From: Agarophyton chilense
Taxonomy: Eukaryota; Rhodophyta; Florideophyceae; Gracilariales; Gracilariaceae
Direction of reading: 5' to 3'
DNA: 64,000 nt
NCBI GenBank assembly: GCA_030374765.1
Contig: JARGXX010000100.1
Coordinates: forward strand, 1,550,001 to 1,614,000
The stretch's first letter is position 1; each line of letters opens with the position of its first letter. Both the position numbers and the translations under genes were made by a program. This document shows positions 54,116 to 64,000 of the stretch, in pieces. Under the pieces are notes generated by a model. That model did no database searches. It had not been told where the DNA came from and saw nothing but the letters and a program-made list of their open reading frames with translations.

Positions 54116-54702
54116 TGAAGGTAGTCAGCCTTGACAATTTACTATGGTCGTCGGCGACCGTCATTGACAACTATAACTACCTTGCACGCACTTCCACCGC
54201 CGGTGTTGACCGTCGGCGGGTCATACACGTCTCACAGCTTGCGACCGTGCGACGAGGAGTTGCGCCCCAAAACAATTTCAAACATAAATCACAACTAATA
54301 AAACCTCAAAAAAACATCCAAAGCGGTGCGCTAATGCCAACCGCCCCGCGCAGCCCAGATTCGGCTGTTACGACCAAACCCAATATCCAGCCCCCATTCG
54401 CACATTCTCTGCAACTGCATAGCCCGTGCTCATTCAGCGCTCTCGTCCACTCAGATCGCTCCACTTGGGCCGAAGCCCCAACACGCCCCATTAGAACCAG
54501 AACACTTGTCCACACCACGTTGCATGAGGGCATTTGCGATAGCCAATCAGATGGCCGTTTCACGTTGAGATTGAAATGAGGCGCATATGCGTTTTTCCAC
54601 GAAGGGTGTCCAAAAGTGCCCATGCTTAAATCCACTTTTGGTTTTCCACTATTTCCAATCTTCCCAGGAGGTCGGAGGGGCTGTCGACCTAAATACTCAA
54701 TA
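54116..54702 (-). repeat. CoA2 3' LTR
   Basis: 587 bp, matching 1933-2518. On the minus strand it starts TATTGAGTATTTAGG (TG changed to TA). The pol stop codon (54697-54699) lies inside it, and GAGGAGGCG just upstream serves as polypurine tract. Left flank ACAAA (54111-54115). Confidence 0.82.
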
Positions 54703-55596
54703 CGCCTCCTCGACTGCTCCTCCAAGTCCGACGGGCTTTGCATTGTTGTCATGTAGGACAGGCGTCAGTGGCTTCGTAAGAATGTCTGCGTCATTGTCCT
54801 CACTGGGAACGTAAATGACGTTTAAGAAAGATTTCTTAACCAGTTCTCGGATGAAGTGCAGCTTCACGTCGATGTGCTTCGCGCGACCCAACGGACAGCG
54901 CTCACCAGTTGCCCAATCAATTGCACACTGGTTGTCCGAACGCACAGGCACTGCTGCATCCACTTCCAATCCGATCTCACCAAACACACGCACTAACCAA
55001 ATGAGCTCCTGCGGGGCTAAAGTCAACGCGTAGTACTCGGCCTCACCAGTAGACAACGCAACAGATGCCTGTTTCCTTGTACCCCAAACACATGTGGCCG
55101 ATCCAAGCTTCACCACGAATCCCGACATGGACTTGCGATCCACCTTGTCTGTAGCGAAGTCGGAGTCAACATACACGTCCAAGTCGCAAGAGCCAGCGCG
55201 GTAGTGCAGAGTGTGCCCAGAAGTGCCTCGTAGGTAGCGCAGCACGCGCTTTGCATCCCTGTGACAATAGGCCGTTGGTGATTTCTGGAAGCGAGCCAAG
55301 ATAAGCACTGGCGAAAGTATGTCTAGGCGAGTGCGAAGCCCAAAGTATAACAGCGATCCAATGACTTGCTGGTACAACTGCAGGTCCTGGATGGACTTAT
55401 CTTCCTCAGCCGCCCACCCGGTAAAGAATGACTCCACCATTGGTGTGCACGCCGGCCTCGATCGTACAAACCCAAATCGTCGCAACACGCTTTCCGTGTA
55501 CACAGACTGGCCTAACGTCAGCTGGAGAGGGCGACCATCGGCATCCAAAGTACATTTCAACACAACACCGAGGAACAGACTCACGTCATCAGCCAT
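54697..55596 (-). pseudogene. CoA2 copia RT C-terminus and RNase H
   Basis: 300 codons open: end of RT (LFLGVVLKC, QSVYTESVLRRFGF), then RNase H with YVDSDFATDKVDRKSMSG, TGEAEYYAL, NQCAIDWATG and KHIDVKLHFIREL, ending VEEAY. The domain itself looks intact, but the element is cut upstream at 55599 by the CoB LTR, so gag, integrase and the RT catalytic box are missing. Confidence 0.88.
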
Positions 55597-55599
55597 GCG

Positions 55600-56286
55600 T
55601 GTTGGTGCAAGTGCCTAAACTGTCACTGAAGACCAAATGTGCAGGAGAGCATGGGCTGTTTTGGAGGGTGCCTCTGGAAAAGCGCATATGCGTATCAGCC
55701 GGACCTCAACGTGAACTCGTGCTGTGATTGGCTACTGCAAATACGCACCTCCAATGTGGTGTGTACAAGTGGTATGGCACTATTGGGATTTTCTGGTGTT
55801 CACGTGTGTACGTTCCCTACTTGTACTTTTGTGCACGCTGTTCAGGATGTCCAGCTGGTGTACTATGTACACGTATCACAAGGTGCAACGAATGTACTTG
55901 GAGAAGAGCGTGTTATGTGTATCACAGAAGACTTGGTGTACTGTGCTGGAAGGTGAACGTGTATGGAGGCGGATTGCAAGAAGCGTGTGCTGGCATATTG
56001 AATTTGTGCACACGTCAGTGTAATAATGTGCTGTGCACTGTTGTATTGCCTTGTTGTGTTCTGCAATGAACCTTGGCTAGGGCTAATGTCGTGCTTGAAT
56101 ATGATTTGTAGTATTGGGTGTCCCTGCTTTGTAGTCTAGGGTTTACTCTGGGTTGGCGTCTAGTTGGCTGACGTTTTTGAGTTGTATATAAGTGAGAGAT
56201 TGAGCGCCTCCAAGTAAATCCGAGCCAGAGCTGGCGAACTTTCCTTTCATCTCTCAACCTTTCCTTCAGCATTTCCCTTTCCATCA
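55600..56286 (+). repeat. CoB 5' LTR
   Basis: TGTTGGTGCAAGTGCC...CTTTCCATCA. Contains several GTGTAC/GTACAC motifs (about 55755-55945), GATTGGCT (an inverted CCAAT box) near 55726 and a TATA box at 56185-56192. Confidence 0.92.
56185..56192 (+). promoter_or_regulatory. TATA box of CoB 5' LTR
   Basis: TATATAAG, conserved on the minus strand in CoB2 (62764-62771) and altered to TATATGAG in the CoB 3' LTR (61010-61017). Transcription should start a few tens of bases downstream. Confidence 0.6.
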
Positions 56287-56301
56287 GGTTATGGGCCCAG
56301 C
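56287..56301 (+). other. CoB primer binding site (half tRNA-iMet type)
   Basis: GGTTATGGGCCCAGC directly after the LTR. It is complementary to the anticodon stem-loop region of eukaryotic initiator tRNA-Met (GCTGGGCCCATAACC), the same kind of internal site used by Drosophila copia. CoB2 has a version with one change at 62654-62668. Confidence 0.85.
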
Positions 56302-57495
56302 CTCGCTGACCTCTGCCGTATAGTTCGTCTCTCGCCGCTCTCCCGCACCGCCGTTCACCCGTTTCGCTGTTCTATTCTCTTCGTTTCCGCCGTAGTAGCC
56401 GTTTCGTCGGGTGTGTGACCGTATCGTGGGTTGGTGTTGGTATTTTCTTTCGGTCTTGCGTTCCTTTCTGAGGGCGATGTGGTGGTAGTGTTTGGACGTT
56501 TATATCGTGATTGTGTTTGGGTGCTCGTTGTTGCCCGTGTTTGTCGATCGCTATCCGTTTCGTTTGGTCTCCCTCTCTTTCGTTGTTTTGTGGATCCCTG
56601 CGTCGTGTTTTCGGGTTTTGATCTGAGAGGTTGAGGACCGTGTTTGTTGAAGTCTGGGCCTGGAGTTCTTGGCTCAGCGTTCGTTTGGGTTTGTGTGTTT
56701 GGTCTGCATCTTTGCCTGTGCGACGAGCGGTTGATCCGAGGTACTTTGGGTGATTCCTTGTACTCGGGGACGTTAGCCTGGCGGCTTGAACCAAAGCAGG
56801 TGTACTGTCAAGCGGGTTCCCCACTGGTCCTTTTAGGGCGGATAACAGTGACATTCGAAAGATCTGGTTGAACTTTGCGGGTGCATTTGTGGACCGGGTG
56901 CCGTGGCGCACTGCATTTGGGTGGTTGTTTGACTTTGTGTGTGAGCCCGACCTTTGTGGTTGGGCACTTGGACTGTTTTGAACAGCATCCATAAGGAGCT
57001 TTTAATCCGCAGTACGCAGGGAAGCGACGTTTCGAAGGCTGACCTCCTTTCCAGGATCAGGGTGCGTGCGATCATCATTGATTGCTCATTAGAAGCGTAT
57101 CTTGGTGTTGAAGTAGCTTCGGTTTCGAGGTCGCGCTAATTCCTGAAAGAGGTCAGTGAGGGCCAATTTGGTGAAGGCATATCTTCGGTCGTTAATCATC
57201 CTCTGGAAGCCTCGTAAGGAGTAACGCGCCTTCTCCTTTTGACGTGGGAAGAGGTAGACTGTAGAAAAACGTTATCTACCCAGAAGAGCTCTGGCGGCCA
57301 GGGGTCCGACCTTTAGGGACGCGGGTATAGGAAGCCCTGCCAGTGCGCCCGCAGACTATTGTCTGTTCAATCTTGAAGAATTATTTGTTCTTTGTTCTTT
57401 GTTCTTTGTTGTTGTTGTCTGTTGTTGTTGTTCACTTGCCTGTTGCTGTCAAGCCATCTCTCTCGGCCTCTTGTGACACTTTGCACAACATTCAT
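56302..57495 (+). other. CoB long 5' leader
   Basis: About 1.2 kb, T- and G-rich, ending in TTCTTTG and TTG repeats (57386-57432). No sense gene seen. An antisense 206-codon open frame (56372-56992) exists but shows no protein constraint between copies. Confidence 0.6.
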
Positions 57496-58497
57496 TCGTT
57501 CAGTGGGGTGAAAATCGAAAAGCTGGCTGAGGATAACTTCCACGTATGGAAGCAGAAGATTGAGCTGCTGCTTGCACTCAAGGACCTCGTCGGTCACCTC
57601 GACTCTGTTCGACCCACTGACGAAGATGAGCTGTCGACTTGGAAGAAGAAGGATGCCAAAGCCAGAGCTATTATTGGTCTCACACTCAGTGATGAGCATT
57701 TAGATCATGCGCGGGACGCCGACAACGCTGCCGATATGTGGAAAGCCATTTGAGATGTGTTCCAACGTAAGACCCTGCTCAACAAAACCAACGCCCGACG
57801 GTCGTTCTACTGTGCCAAGATGCGTGATGATGAGAAGATGCTCCAGTTCATCAACCGTGTACGTCATCTGGCATCGGACCTGAAGTGTATGGAAGTTGTT
57901 GTTGAGGAGGAGGACATTGCTATGGCCATCCTATGCGGACTTCCGGAAAGATTCGAGCACCTCATCGTGCCAATTGATACCACGATTGGCGATCGTCTAC
58001 TCACGCTAGAGTTTGTGAAGAGTCGTTTGCTGCAAGAAGAGCAGCGAACGAACGTACGTGCCAAAGAGGAGTCCGGAAGTGAGGCAGCTTTGGTTGGCAA
58101 GCAGTCGCGATGGAAGAACATCGAGTGTCCTTATTGTCATAAGAAAGGTCATATCCAAAGGAACTGTTTCAAAAAGCAACATGATGAGGCTAAAAACGCT
58201 CAGGAAGCTGCCGCCCACCCAAGTGTACAACATGCTTACCGCGAAGAGCATGGTTTGGGTGACAGCGACACTGAGTACTTTTGCCTCGTTGCCAGCGGTA
58301 CCTCTAAGGCCACCAACATTGACTGGATTGTGAACTCTGGAGCTCCCGCACACATGACTTATGACGACTCCATATTCCAATCGTATGAGAGCAAGGTGTC
58401 CCCGGGTGTGAGTATCGGCAACGACTCCAAGTTAGAGTCTCATGGCCAATGTTGTGTTGAACTGGATCTGACTGTTAAGGGGTGCATGCATAAGTGA
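57496..58497 (+). pseudogene. CoB gag and protease region
   Basis: Gag starts in the FSGVKIEKLAEDNFHVWKQ region. CoB2 has ATG here (MDSYSGVK), while CoB has lost it (ATTCAT), so no proper initiator remains. TGA at 57751-57753 replaces the Cys codon of KAICDVFQ. Zinc knuckle CPYCHKKGHIQRNC near 58128. The protease site reads DWIVNSGAPAHMT, so the catalytic Asp of the usual DSGA is Asn. A stop lies at 58495-58497. Confidence 0.85.
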
Positions 58498-60404
58498 AAG
58501 CTAAACAAGGTAATGCACGTGCCAAGTCTGCGGTACCACCTGCTGTCGGTATCTGCAATTTGTGATTTGGATGCTACTGTTGTTTTCGACAAGCACAAGG
58601 TGTGCGTGTAAAAGGGCTCTACTCTGATTGCCCAAGGACGCCGCGTCAAAGGCCTGTACTACCTTTGCACTGCAGTGTCACAACTAGGTGATGTAAACAG
58701 TGCACTTGTGTCGGACCTGTCGATATGGCATGCTCGCATGGCTCACGTGAATGTAGGTGGCATCAAGCAAATGGCTCGCATTGGCGTTGTGTCAGGGCTG
58801 AATGTGGATGTAACGCAGAAGCTGTACGTTTGTGACTCATGTGTTGTAGGCAAGTCTACCCGCGCTGCTACTCCCAAGCAAGGGGGGGAGCGCGCAACCA
58901 AGCTGTTGGATCTCGTTCACTCGGACATATGTGGTCCAGTGGAGGTTGGTTCCTTGGGAGGCTCGCGCTACTTTGTCACATTCATCGACGATCACAGTCG
59001 GTACTGCTTCCTGTACATGCTCAAAACCAAGGATGAGTTGTTCCAGATGTTCGTGAAGTGGCTCAAGTTTGTTCAAAACCAAACTGGTACACAAGTTAAA
59101 ACCATCGCTGTCCGTGAGAGCGTACTTCGTGCGCTACGAACGGACAATGGTGGTGAGTACCTTTCCAAGAAATTTGCAAAAGAACTTGAGTCACATGGTA
59201 TTGAACATCAGCGAACTGTGCCTTACAATCCGCAGCAGAACGGGCTGGCCGAAAGTTTAAACCGCACACTCATGGATCTGGTCAGGTCAATGCTTTGTGA
59301 CAAGAAACCCCCCAAAAGCTTCTGGGCAGAAACACTGAATATTGCGGCGTATGTGCGCAACCGCGTTACATTCGAGGCTTTGCCAAGTACCGTGACACCA
59401 TATGTATTGTGGCATGGACACAAGCCTAATGTGAGCAATATGCGTGTGTTTGGGGGCAAGTGCTGGTACAAGGTGGTAGATCATAAGCTGAAGAAGCTGT
59501 AGGACCGTGCCGTTGAGGCGATCTTCATTGGGTACACTGCTGGATCCCATGGCTACAAGCTGTGGGATGAGCAGAAGAGAAAGGTGGAAGTGTCGAGAGA
59601 TGTGAAGTTTGATGAACGAAACGAATTAGATGAGACTACTGATGATTGTGATGAGAACTATACCGAGATTGAAATTCGGTGAAGTCGAAATCTGACCAAA
59701 CCTCCACCTCTCAACCACCAGTTGATCCCAATGAAGAGGATCCTGACACGGTTACACCGCCGGATGAGGTACCAGAAAGTGGGGTTGAAGAATCCACCGA
59801 TGTTCCACAAGATGCTCTTGAGGTGCCACAGCCAGTGCCATTGCGTAGGTCTACTCGTGTGCGAAAGCCGACTTCGTCCTGGTGGCGCCCAACTGTACTA
59901 CTCACGGCCAGTGATGACACTCCTAGTTCGTACAGCGATGCAGTGTCACGTCCTGATTGCAAGTCGTGGATCAAGGCGATGGACAGCGAGTATGAGTCTT
60001 TAATGGAGGATGACACATGGGACTTAGTGCTTAGGCCAGCAGACAGCAACGTGTACAGATTGAGGGCGTCAACTTCTCCGAGACGTATGCCACTGTGGAA
60101 TGGCATTGGCATGGCAAGTGGTCTGCAAATGGGCAAGTCCGTAACGCTCTTGGTAGAACCCACGACTGTGTATGTCGGCAATCAGGGTTCCATAGACCTC
60201 GCCCGGAATGGAGTTGTGAACAAGCAAACCAAGCATATTGACATTCGCTTTCACTTCACGCGAGAGGCTGTACAGGACAAATCAATTGAGTTGCAGTACT
60301 GCCACACCGAAAACATGGTTGCCGACATGCTAACAAAACCACTTGGGCGTGTAAAGCTGGAGAAGTTTCGAAGTGAGAGTGGCTTGACGCCTCTAGACCT
60401 CTGA
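58498..60404 (+). pseudogene. CoB integrase, RT stub and RNase H end
   Basis: GAG-pre-integrase (WHARMAH, CDSCVVGKS) and integrase core with VHSDICGP, RTDNGGEY and QQNGLAESLNRT in an open stretch 58675-59502. TAG at 59500, a further stop at 59681 and a frame change follow. The RT entry segment (LVLRPADSNV) is joined to a stub around 60062-60095 that reads GVNFSETYA in another frame, then directly to LWNGIG near the end of RNase H. The YVDD box and most of RT and RNase H are deleted. The C-terminal RNase H remnant continues with KHIDIRFHFTREAV and VADMLTKPLG to LTPLDL. Confidence 0.87.
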
Positions 60405-60414
60405 AGTCAGTGAC

Positions 60415-60424
60415 AGAAGGGAGG
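60415..60424 (+). other. CoB polypurine tract
   Basis: AGAAGGGAGG directly before the 3' LTR (TGTTGG). Confidence 0.8.
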
Positions 60425-61111
60425 TGTTGGTGCAAGTGCCTATGCTGTCATTGAAAACCAAATGTGCAGGAGAGCATGGGCTGTTTTGGAGGGTGCCTCT
60501 GGAAAAGCGCATATGCGTGTCAGTCGGATCTCAACGTGAACTCGGGCTGTGATTGGCTACTGCAAATGTGCAAATGCAACGTGGTGTGTACAAGTGGTAT
60601 GGCACTATTGGGATTTTCTGGAGTACACGTGTGTACGTTGTCTACTTGTACTATTGTGCACGCTGTTCAGGATGTCCAGCTGGTGTACTATGTACACGTC
60701 TCACAAGGTGTAACGAATGTACTTGGAGAAGAGCGTGTCATGTGTAGTACAGAAGACTTGGTGTACTGTGCTGGAAGGTGAATGTGTATGGAGGCGGATT
60801 GCAAGAAGCGTGTGCTGGCATATTGAATTTGTGCACACGTCAGTGTAATAATGTGCTGTGCACTGTTGTATTGCCTGGTTGTGTGCTGCAATGAACTTTG
60901 GCTAGGGCTAATGTCGTGCTTGAATATGATTGGTAGTATTGGGTGTCCCTGCTTTGTAGTCTAGGGTTTACTCTGGGTTGGCGTCTAGTTGGCTGACGTT
61001 TTTGAGTTGTATATGAGTGAGACATTGAGCGCCTCCAAGTAAATCCGAGCCAGAGCTGGCGAACTTTCTTTTCATCCCTCAACCTTTCATTCAGCCTTTC
61101 CCTTTCCATCA
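60425..61111 (+). repeat. CoB 3' LTR
   Basis: 687 bp like the 5' LTR but differing at a few dozen positions by eye, so not a young pair. It ends CATCA at 61111, where minus-strand copia gag begins. Confidence 0.9.
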
Positions 61112-61465
61112 GAGCATTTTCTCATCATCACGCATCTTGGCAGAGTAGAAGGACCGTCGGGCGTTGATTTTGTTGAGCAGAGTCTTGCGTTGGAACACAT
61201 CGCAAATGGCTTTCCACATATCGGCAGCGTTGTCGGCGTCCCGCACATGATCTAAATGCTCATCACTGAGTGTGAGACCAATAATAGCTCTGGCCTTGGC
61301 ATCTTTCTTTTTCCAAGTCGACAGCTCATCTTCGTCAGTGGGTCTAACAGAGTCGAGGTGGCCGTCGAGGTCCTTGAGTGCAAGCAGCAGCTCAATCTTC
61401 TGCTTCCATACATGGAAGTTATCCTCAACCAGCTTTTCGATTTTCACCCCACTGTACGAATCCAT
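61112..61465 (-). pseudogene. CoB2 gag, N-terminal fragment
   Basis: Minus-strand gag from ATG at 61465 (MDSYSGVKIEKL) to KMRDDEKML at 61112, where the CoB 3' LTR cuts it. No stop inside; the Cys codon that is TGA in CoB is intact here (KAICDVFQ). The in-frame upstream Met (61612) would add a leader made by the simple repeats and is less likely. Confidence 0.82.
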
Positions 61466-62653
61466 GTTGTGCAAAGTGTCACAAGAGGCCGAGGGAAATG
61501 CGTTGACAGCAACAGGCAAGTGAACAACAACAACAGACAACAACAACAAAGAACAAAGAACAAAGAACAAATAATTCTTCAAGATTGAACAGACAATAGT
61601 CTGCGGGCGCACTGGCAGGGCTTCCTATACCCGCGTCCCTAAAGGTCGGACCCCTGGCCTCCAGAGCTCTTCTGGGTAGATAACGTTTTTCTGCAGTCTA
61701 CCTCTTCCCACGTCAAAAGAAGAAGGCGCGTTACTCCTTACGAGGCTTCCAGAGGATGATTAACGACCGAAGATATGCCTTCACCAAGTTGGCCCTCACT
61801 GGCCTCTTTCAGGAATTAGCGCGACCTCGAAACCGAAGCTACTTCAACACCAAGATACGCTTCTAACGAGCAATCAATGATGATCGCACGCGGCCTGATC
61901 CTGGAAAGGAGGTCAGCCTTCGAAACGTCGCTTCCCCGGGTACTGCGGATTAAAAGCTCCTTATGGATGCTGTTCAAAACAGTCCAAGTGCCCAACCACA
62001 AAGGTCGGGCTCACACACAAAGTCAAACAACCACCCAAATGCAGTGCGCCACGGCACCCAGTCCACAAATGCACCCGCAAAGTTCAACCAGATCTTTCGA
62101 ATGTCACTGTTATCCGCCCTAAAAGGACCAGTGGGGAACCCGCTTGACAGTACACCTGCTTTGGTTCAAGCCGCCAGGCTGACGTCCCCGAGTACAAGGA
62201 ATCACCCAAAGTACCTCGGATCAACCGCTCGTCGCACAGGCAAAGATGCAGACCAAACACACAAACCCAAACTAACGCTGAGCCAAGAACTCCAGGCCCA
62301 GACTTCAACAAACACGGTCCTCAACCTCTCAGATCAGAACCCGCAAACACGACGCAGGGATCCACAAAACAACGAAAGAGAGGGAGACCAAACGAAACGG
62401 ATACCGATCGACAAACACGGGCAACAACGAGCACCCAAACACAATCACGATATAAACGTCCAAACACTACCACCACATCGCCCTCAGAAAGGAACGCAAG
62501 ACCGAAAGAAAATACCAACACCAACCCACGATACGGTCACAAACCCGACGAAACGGCTACTACGGCGGAAACGAAGAGAATAGAACAGCGAAACGGGTGA
62601 ACGGCGGTGCGGGAGAGCGGCGAGAGACGAACTATACGGTAGAGGTCAGCGAG
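61466..62653 (-). other. CoB2 5' leader
   Basis: Inverted counterpart of the CoB leader, same length and nearly identical, with the same TTG and TTCTTTG repeats. Confidence 0.7.
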
Positions 62654-62668
62654 GCTGGGCCCATAAAC
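62654..62668 (-). other. CoB2 primer binding site
   Basis: Minus strand GTTTATGGGCCCAGC, one base from the CoB site (GGTTATGGGCCCAGC). Confidence 0.75.
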
Positions 62669-63357
62669 TGTTGGATAGGGAAATGCTGAAGGAAAGGTTG
62701 AGGGAATGAAAAGGAAGTTCGCCAGCTCTGGCTCGGATTTACTTGGAGGCACTCAAACTTTCACTTATATACTACTTCAAAATGTCAGCTGTCTAGACTC
62801 CAACCCAAAGTAAACCCTAGTCTACAAAGCAGGGACACTCAATACTACCAATCATATTCAAGCATGACATAAATCCTAGTCAATGTTCATTGCAACGCAC
62901 AACAAGGCAATACAACAGTGCACAGCCCATAATTACACTGACGTGTGCACAAATTCAATATTCCAGCACACACTACTTGCAATCCGCCTCCATACACATT
63001 CACGTTCCAGCACAGTACACCAAGTCTCCTGTAATACACATGTCACGTCTCTTCTCCAAGTACATTCGTTACACCTTGTGAGATGTGTTCATAGTACACC
63101 AGCTGGACATGTTGAACAGCGTGCACAGTAGTACAAGTAGACCACGTACACACGTGTCCCACAGACAAACCCAATAGTGCCATACCACTTGTACACACCA
63201 CATTGCATGTGCACATTTGCAGTAGCCAATCACAGCCCGAGTTCACGTTGAGATCCGACTGACACGCATATGCGCTTTTCCAGGGGCACCCTCCAAAACA
63301 GCCCATGCTCCCCTGCACTTTTGTTTTTCAGTGACAGCACAGGGTCAACAGCCAACA
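62669..63357 (-). repeat. CoB2 LTR shared by two internal regions
   Basis: 689 bp, minus strand TGTTGGCTGTTG...CCAACA, homologous to the CoB LTRs but more diverged. On its right is a polypurine tract (63358-63367) and the end of pol, on its left a primer site and gag, so it serves as 3' LTR of one unit and 5' LTR of the next. Confidence 0.82.
62764..62771 (-). promoter_or_regulatory. TATA box of CoB2 LTR
   Basis: TATATAAG on the minus strand, matching 56185-56192. Confidence 0.55.
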
Positions 63358-63367
63358 CTCCCCCTCT
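63358..63367 (-). other. CoB2 polypurine tract
   Basis: Minus strand AGAGGGGGAG immediately before the LTR. Confidence 0.78.
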
Positions 63368-63379
63368 GTCACTGACTTC

Positions 63380-64000
63380 AAAGGTCTAGGTGTCGGACGC
63401 CACTGTCTTCACGGAACCTCTCGTGCTTCACACGGCAAAGTGGTTTGTTGAGCATATCGGCAGTCATGCAATCGGTAGGGCACTAGAACAACACAATCGA
63501 CTTGTCACGTAGAGCTTCTCGAGTAAAGTGAAAACGAATGTCGATATGCTTGGTACGCTTGTTCACAACGCCATTTCGGGCAAGGTCAATGCACCCTTGG
63601 TTGTCAACATATACAGGCGTTGGTTCAACAAGCAACGTTACCGAATCGTCCACTTCTACTCCAATGACTATGCCGATGCCATTCCACAAACGCCTAAGCC
63701 AGATGGCCTCTTTGGAACCACTGCACAGACTCACATACTCAGCTTCAGCACTAGACAGTGCAACCACTTCTTGCTGACGTGAACACCATGACACAGGACC
63801 TCCAGCCATCATGAACAAGTACCCACTCGTAGACTTGCGGTTTGCAACATCGCCTGCCCAGTCAGAGTCCACGTAGCCGTGAAGTGCCAAATCGGTGTTT
63901 AAGCCGTAGGTGAGACCAAATGTACAAGTACCGTTGAGATAGCGAAGCACACGTTTGACTGCCTTCCAGTGAATCTCTCCAGGTTTCTCAACATACTTGG
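63380..64000 (-). pseudogene. Copia RNase H C-terminus, runs off the right edge
   Basis: Minus strand: KYVEKPGEIHWKAVKR at the window edge, then RYLNGTCTFGLTYG, YVDSDWAGDVANRKSTSGY, SSAEAEYVSL, EAIWLRRLWNGIG and KHIDIRFHFTREAL. TAG at 63483-63485 interrupts it before CPTDCMTADMLNKPL. It retains the RNase H part that CoB lacks and is the parent type for the CoB deletion. Confidence 0.87.

Larger units (their letters stand above)
55600..61111 (+). mobile_element. CoB: Ty1/copia element with deleted RT core
   Basis: Two LTRs of 687 bp (55600-56286 and 60425-61111), primer site, leader, gag, protease and integrase, a short RT stub, RNase H end and polypurine tract. The flanks do not match: ATGCG and CoA2 sequence on the left, GAGCA and CoB2 gag on the right. 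So no target duplication is seen. Confidence 0.9.

Noticed and set aside
54037-54579. 180-codon plus ORF starting MSAGYEKKKEKK, with a related one at 1932-2384
   Set aside because: It lies inside the CoA-type LTR and the purine tract; a chance frame shared because the LTRs are copies.
56372-56992. Antisense 206-codon ORF in the CoB leader, also open in CoB2 (61963-62583)
   Set aside because: Between the copies I count about seven base changes, five of which change the amino acid; this is a neutral pattern. The composition (few T-starting stops) explains the openness.
1-64000. CRISPR arrays, bacterial operons, rRNA genes
   Set aside because: No regularly spaced repeats with unique spacers and no rRNA-like sequence; the gene content is eukaryotic retroelements.

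Overview
The window is eukaryotic DNA made almost entirely of nested LTR retrotransposons, plus two DNA-transposon relics and one clear host-type gene. Intron-free ORFs, Ty3/gypsy chromodomain elements, Ty1/copia elements and a compact five-finger C2H2 gene fit a multicellular red alga (a Chondrus-like florideophyte). This assignment is inference; an oomycete or other alga is not excluded.

Layout, with working names. CoA (1-2518, minus): 5' part of a Ty1/copia element whose LTR (1933-2518) is joined to the interior of GyA. GyA (2519-9153, plus): Ty3/gypsy chromodomain element cut at its 5' end by CoA; decayed pol, an intact 560-aa antisense ORF, polypurine tract and 3' LTR. GyA sits inside GyB (9154-17360, minus), a decayed gypsy element with a 5' LTR at 16814-17360. 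GyC (17499-27610, minus) is structurally complete: two 864-bp LTRs, GTCAA target duplication, tRNA primer site, polypurine tract, gag, protease-RT, RNase H-chromodomain ORF without integrase, and an intact 550-aa antisense ORF. From 27.6 to 36.7 kb lie a possible solo LTR, a pogo/Tigger-like transposon with TIRs and TA duplications (28889-30861), the C2H2 zinc-finger gene (32826-33578, minus) and non-coding DNA. GyD (36714-40259 and 50898-54051, minus) is a gypsy element split by GyA2 (40260-50897, minus), an inverted second copy of the GyA family; a Tc1-like relic lies near the GyD LTR. CoA2 (54116-55599, minus) is the 3' end of a CoA-type copia. CoB (55600-61111, plus) is a copia element with two 687-bp LTRs but no reverse transcriptase core. 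CoB2 (61112-64000, minus) is an inverted relative with a shared middle LTR.

The most interesting signal is a second gene in the gypsy elements. Downstream of pol, on the opposite strand and convergent with it, each gypsy lineage here carries a homologous ORF of about 550-560 aa, starting 168-169 nt inside the 3' LTR. It is intact in GyA and GyC, although their LTRs are unalike and their pol is diverged, and degenerate in GyB, GyD and GyA2. I recognise no known domain in it. Also notable are the loss of integrase but retention of the chromodomain in GyC, UAG codons at the RT/RNase H boundary in two families, a shared gypsy primer site that fits tRNA-Tyr, and a copia primer site that fits a half tRNA-iMet.
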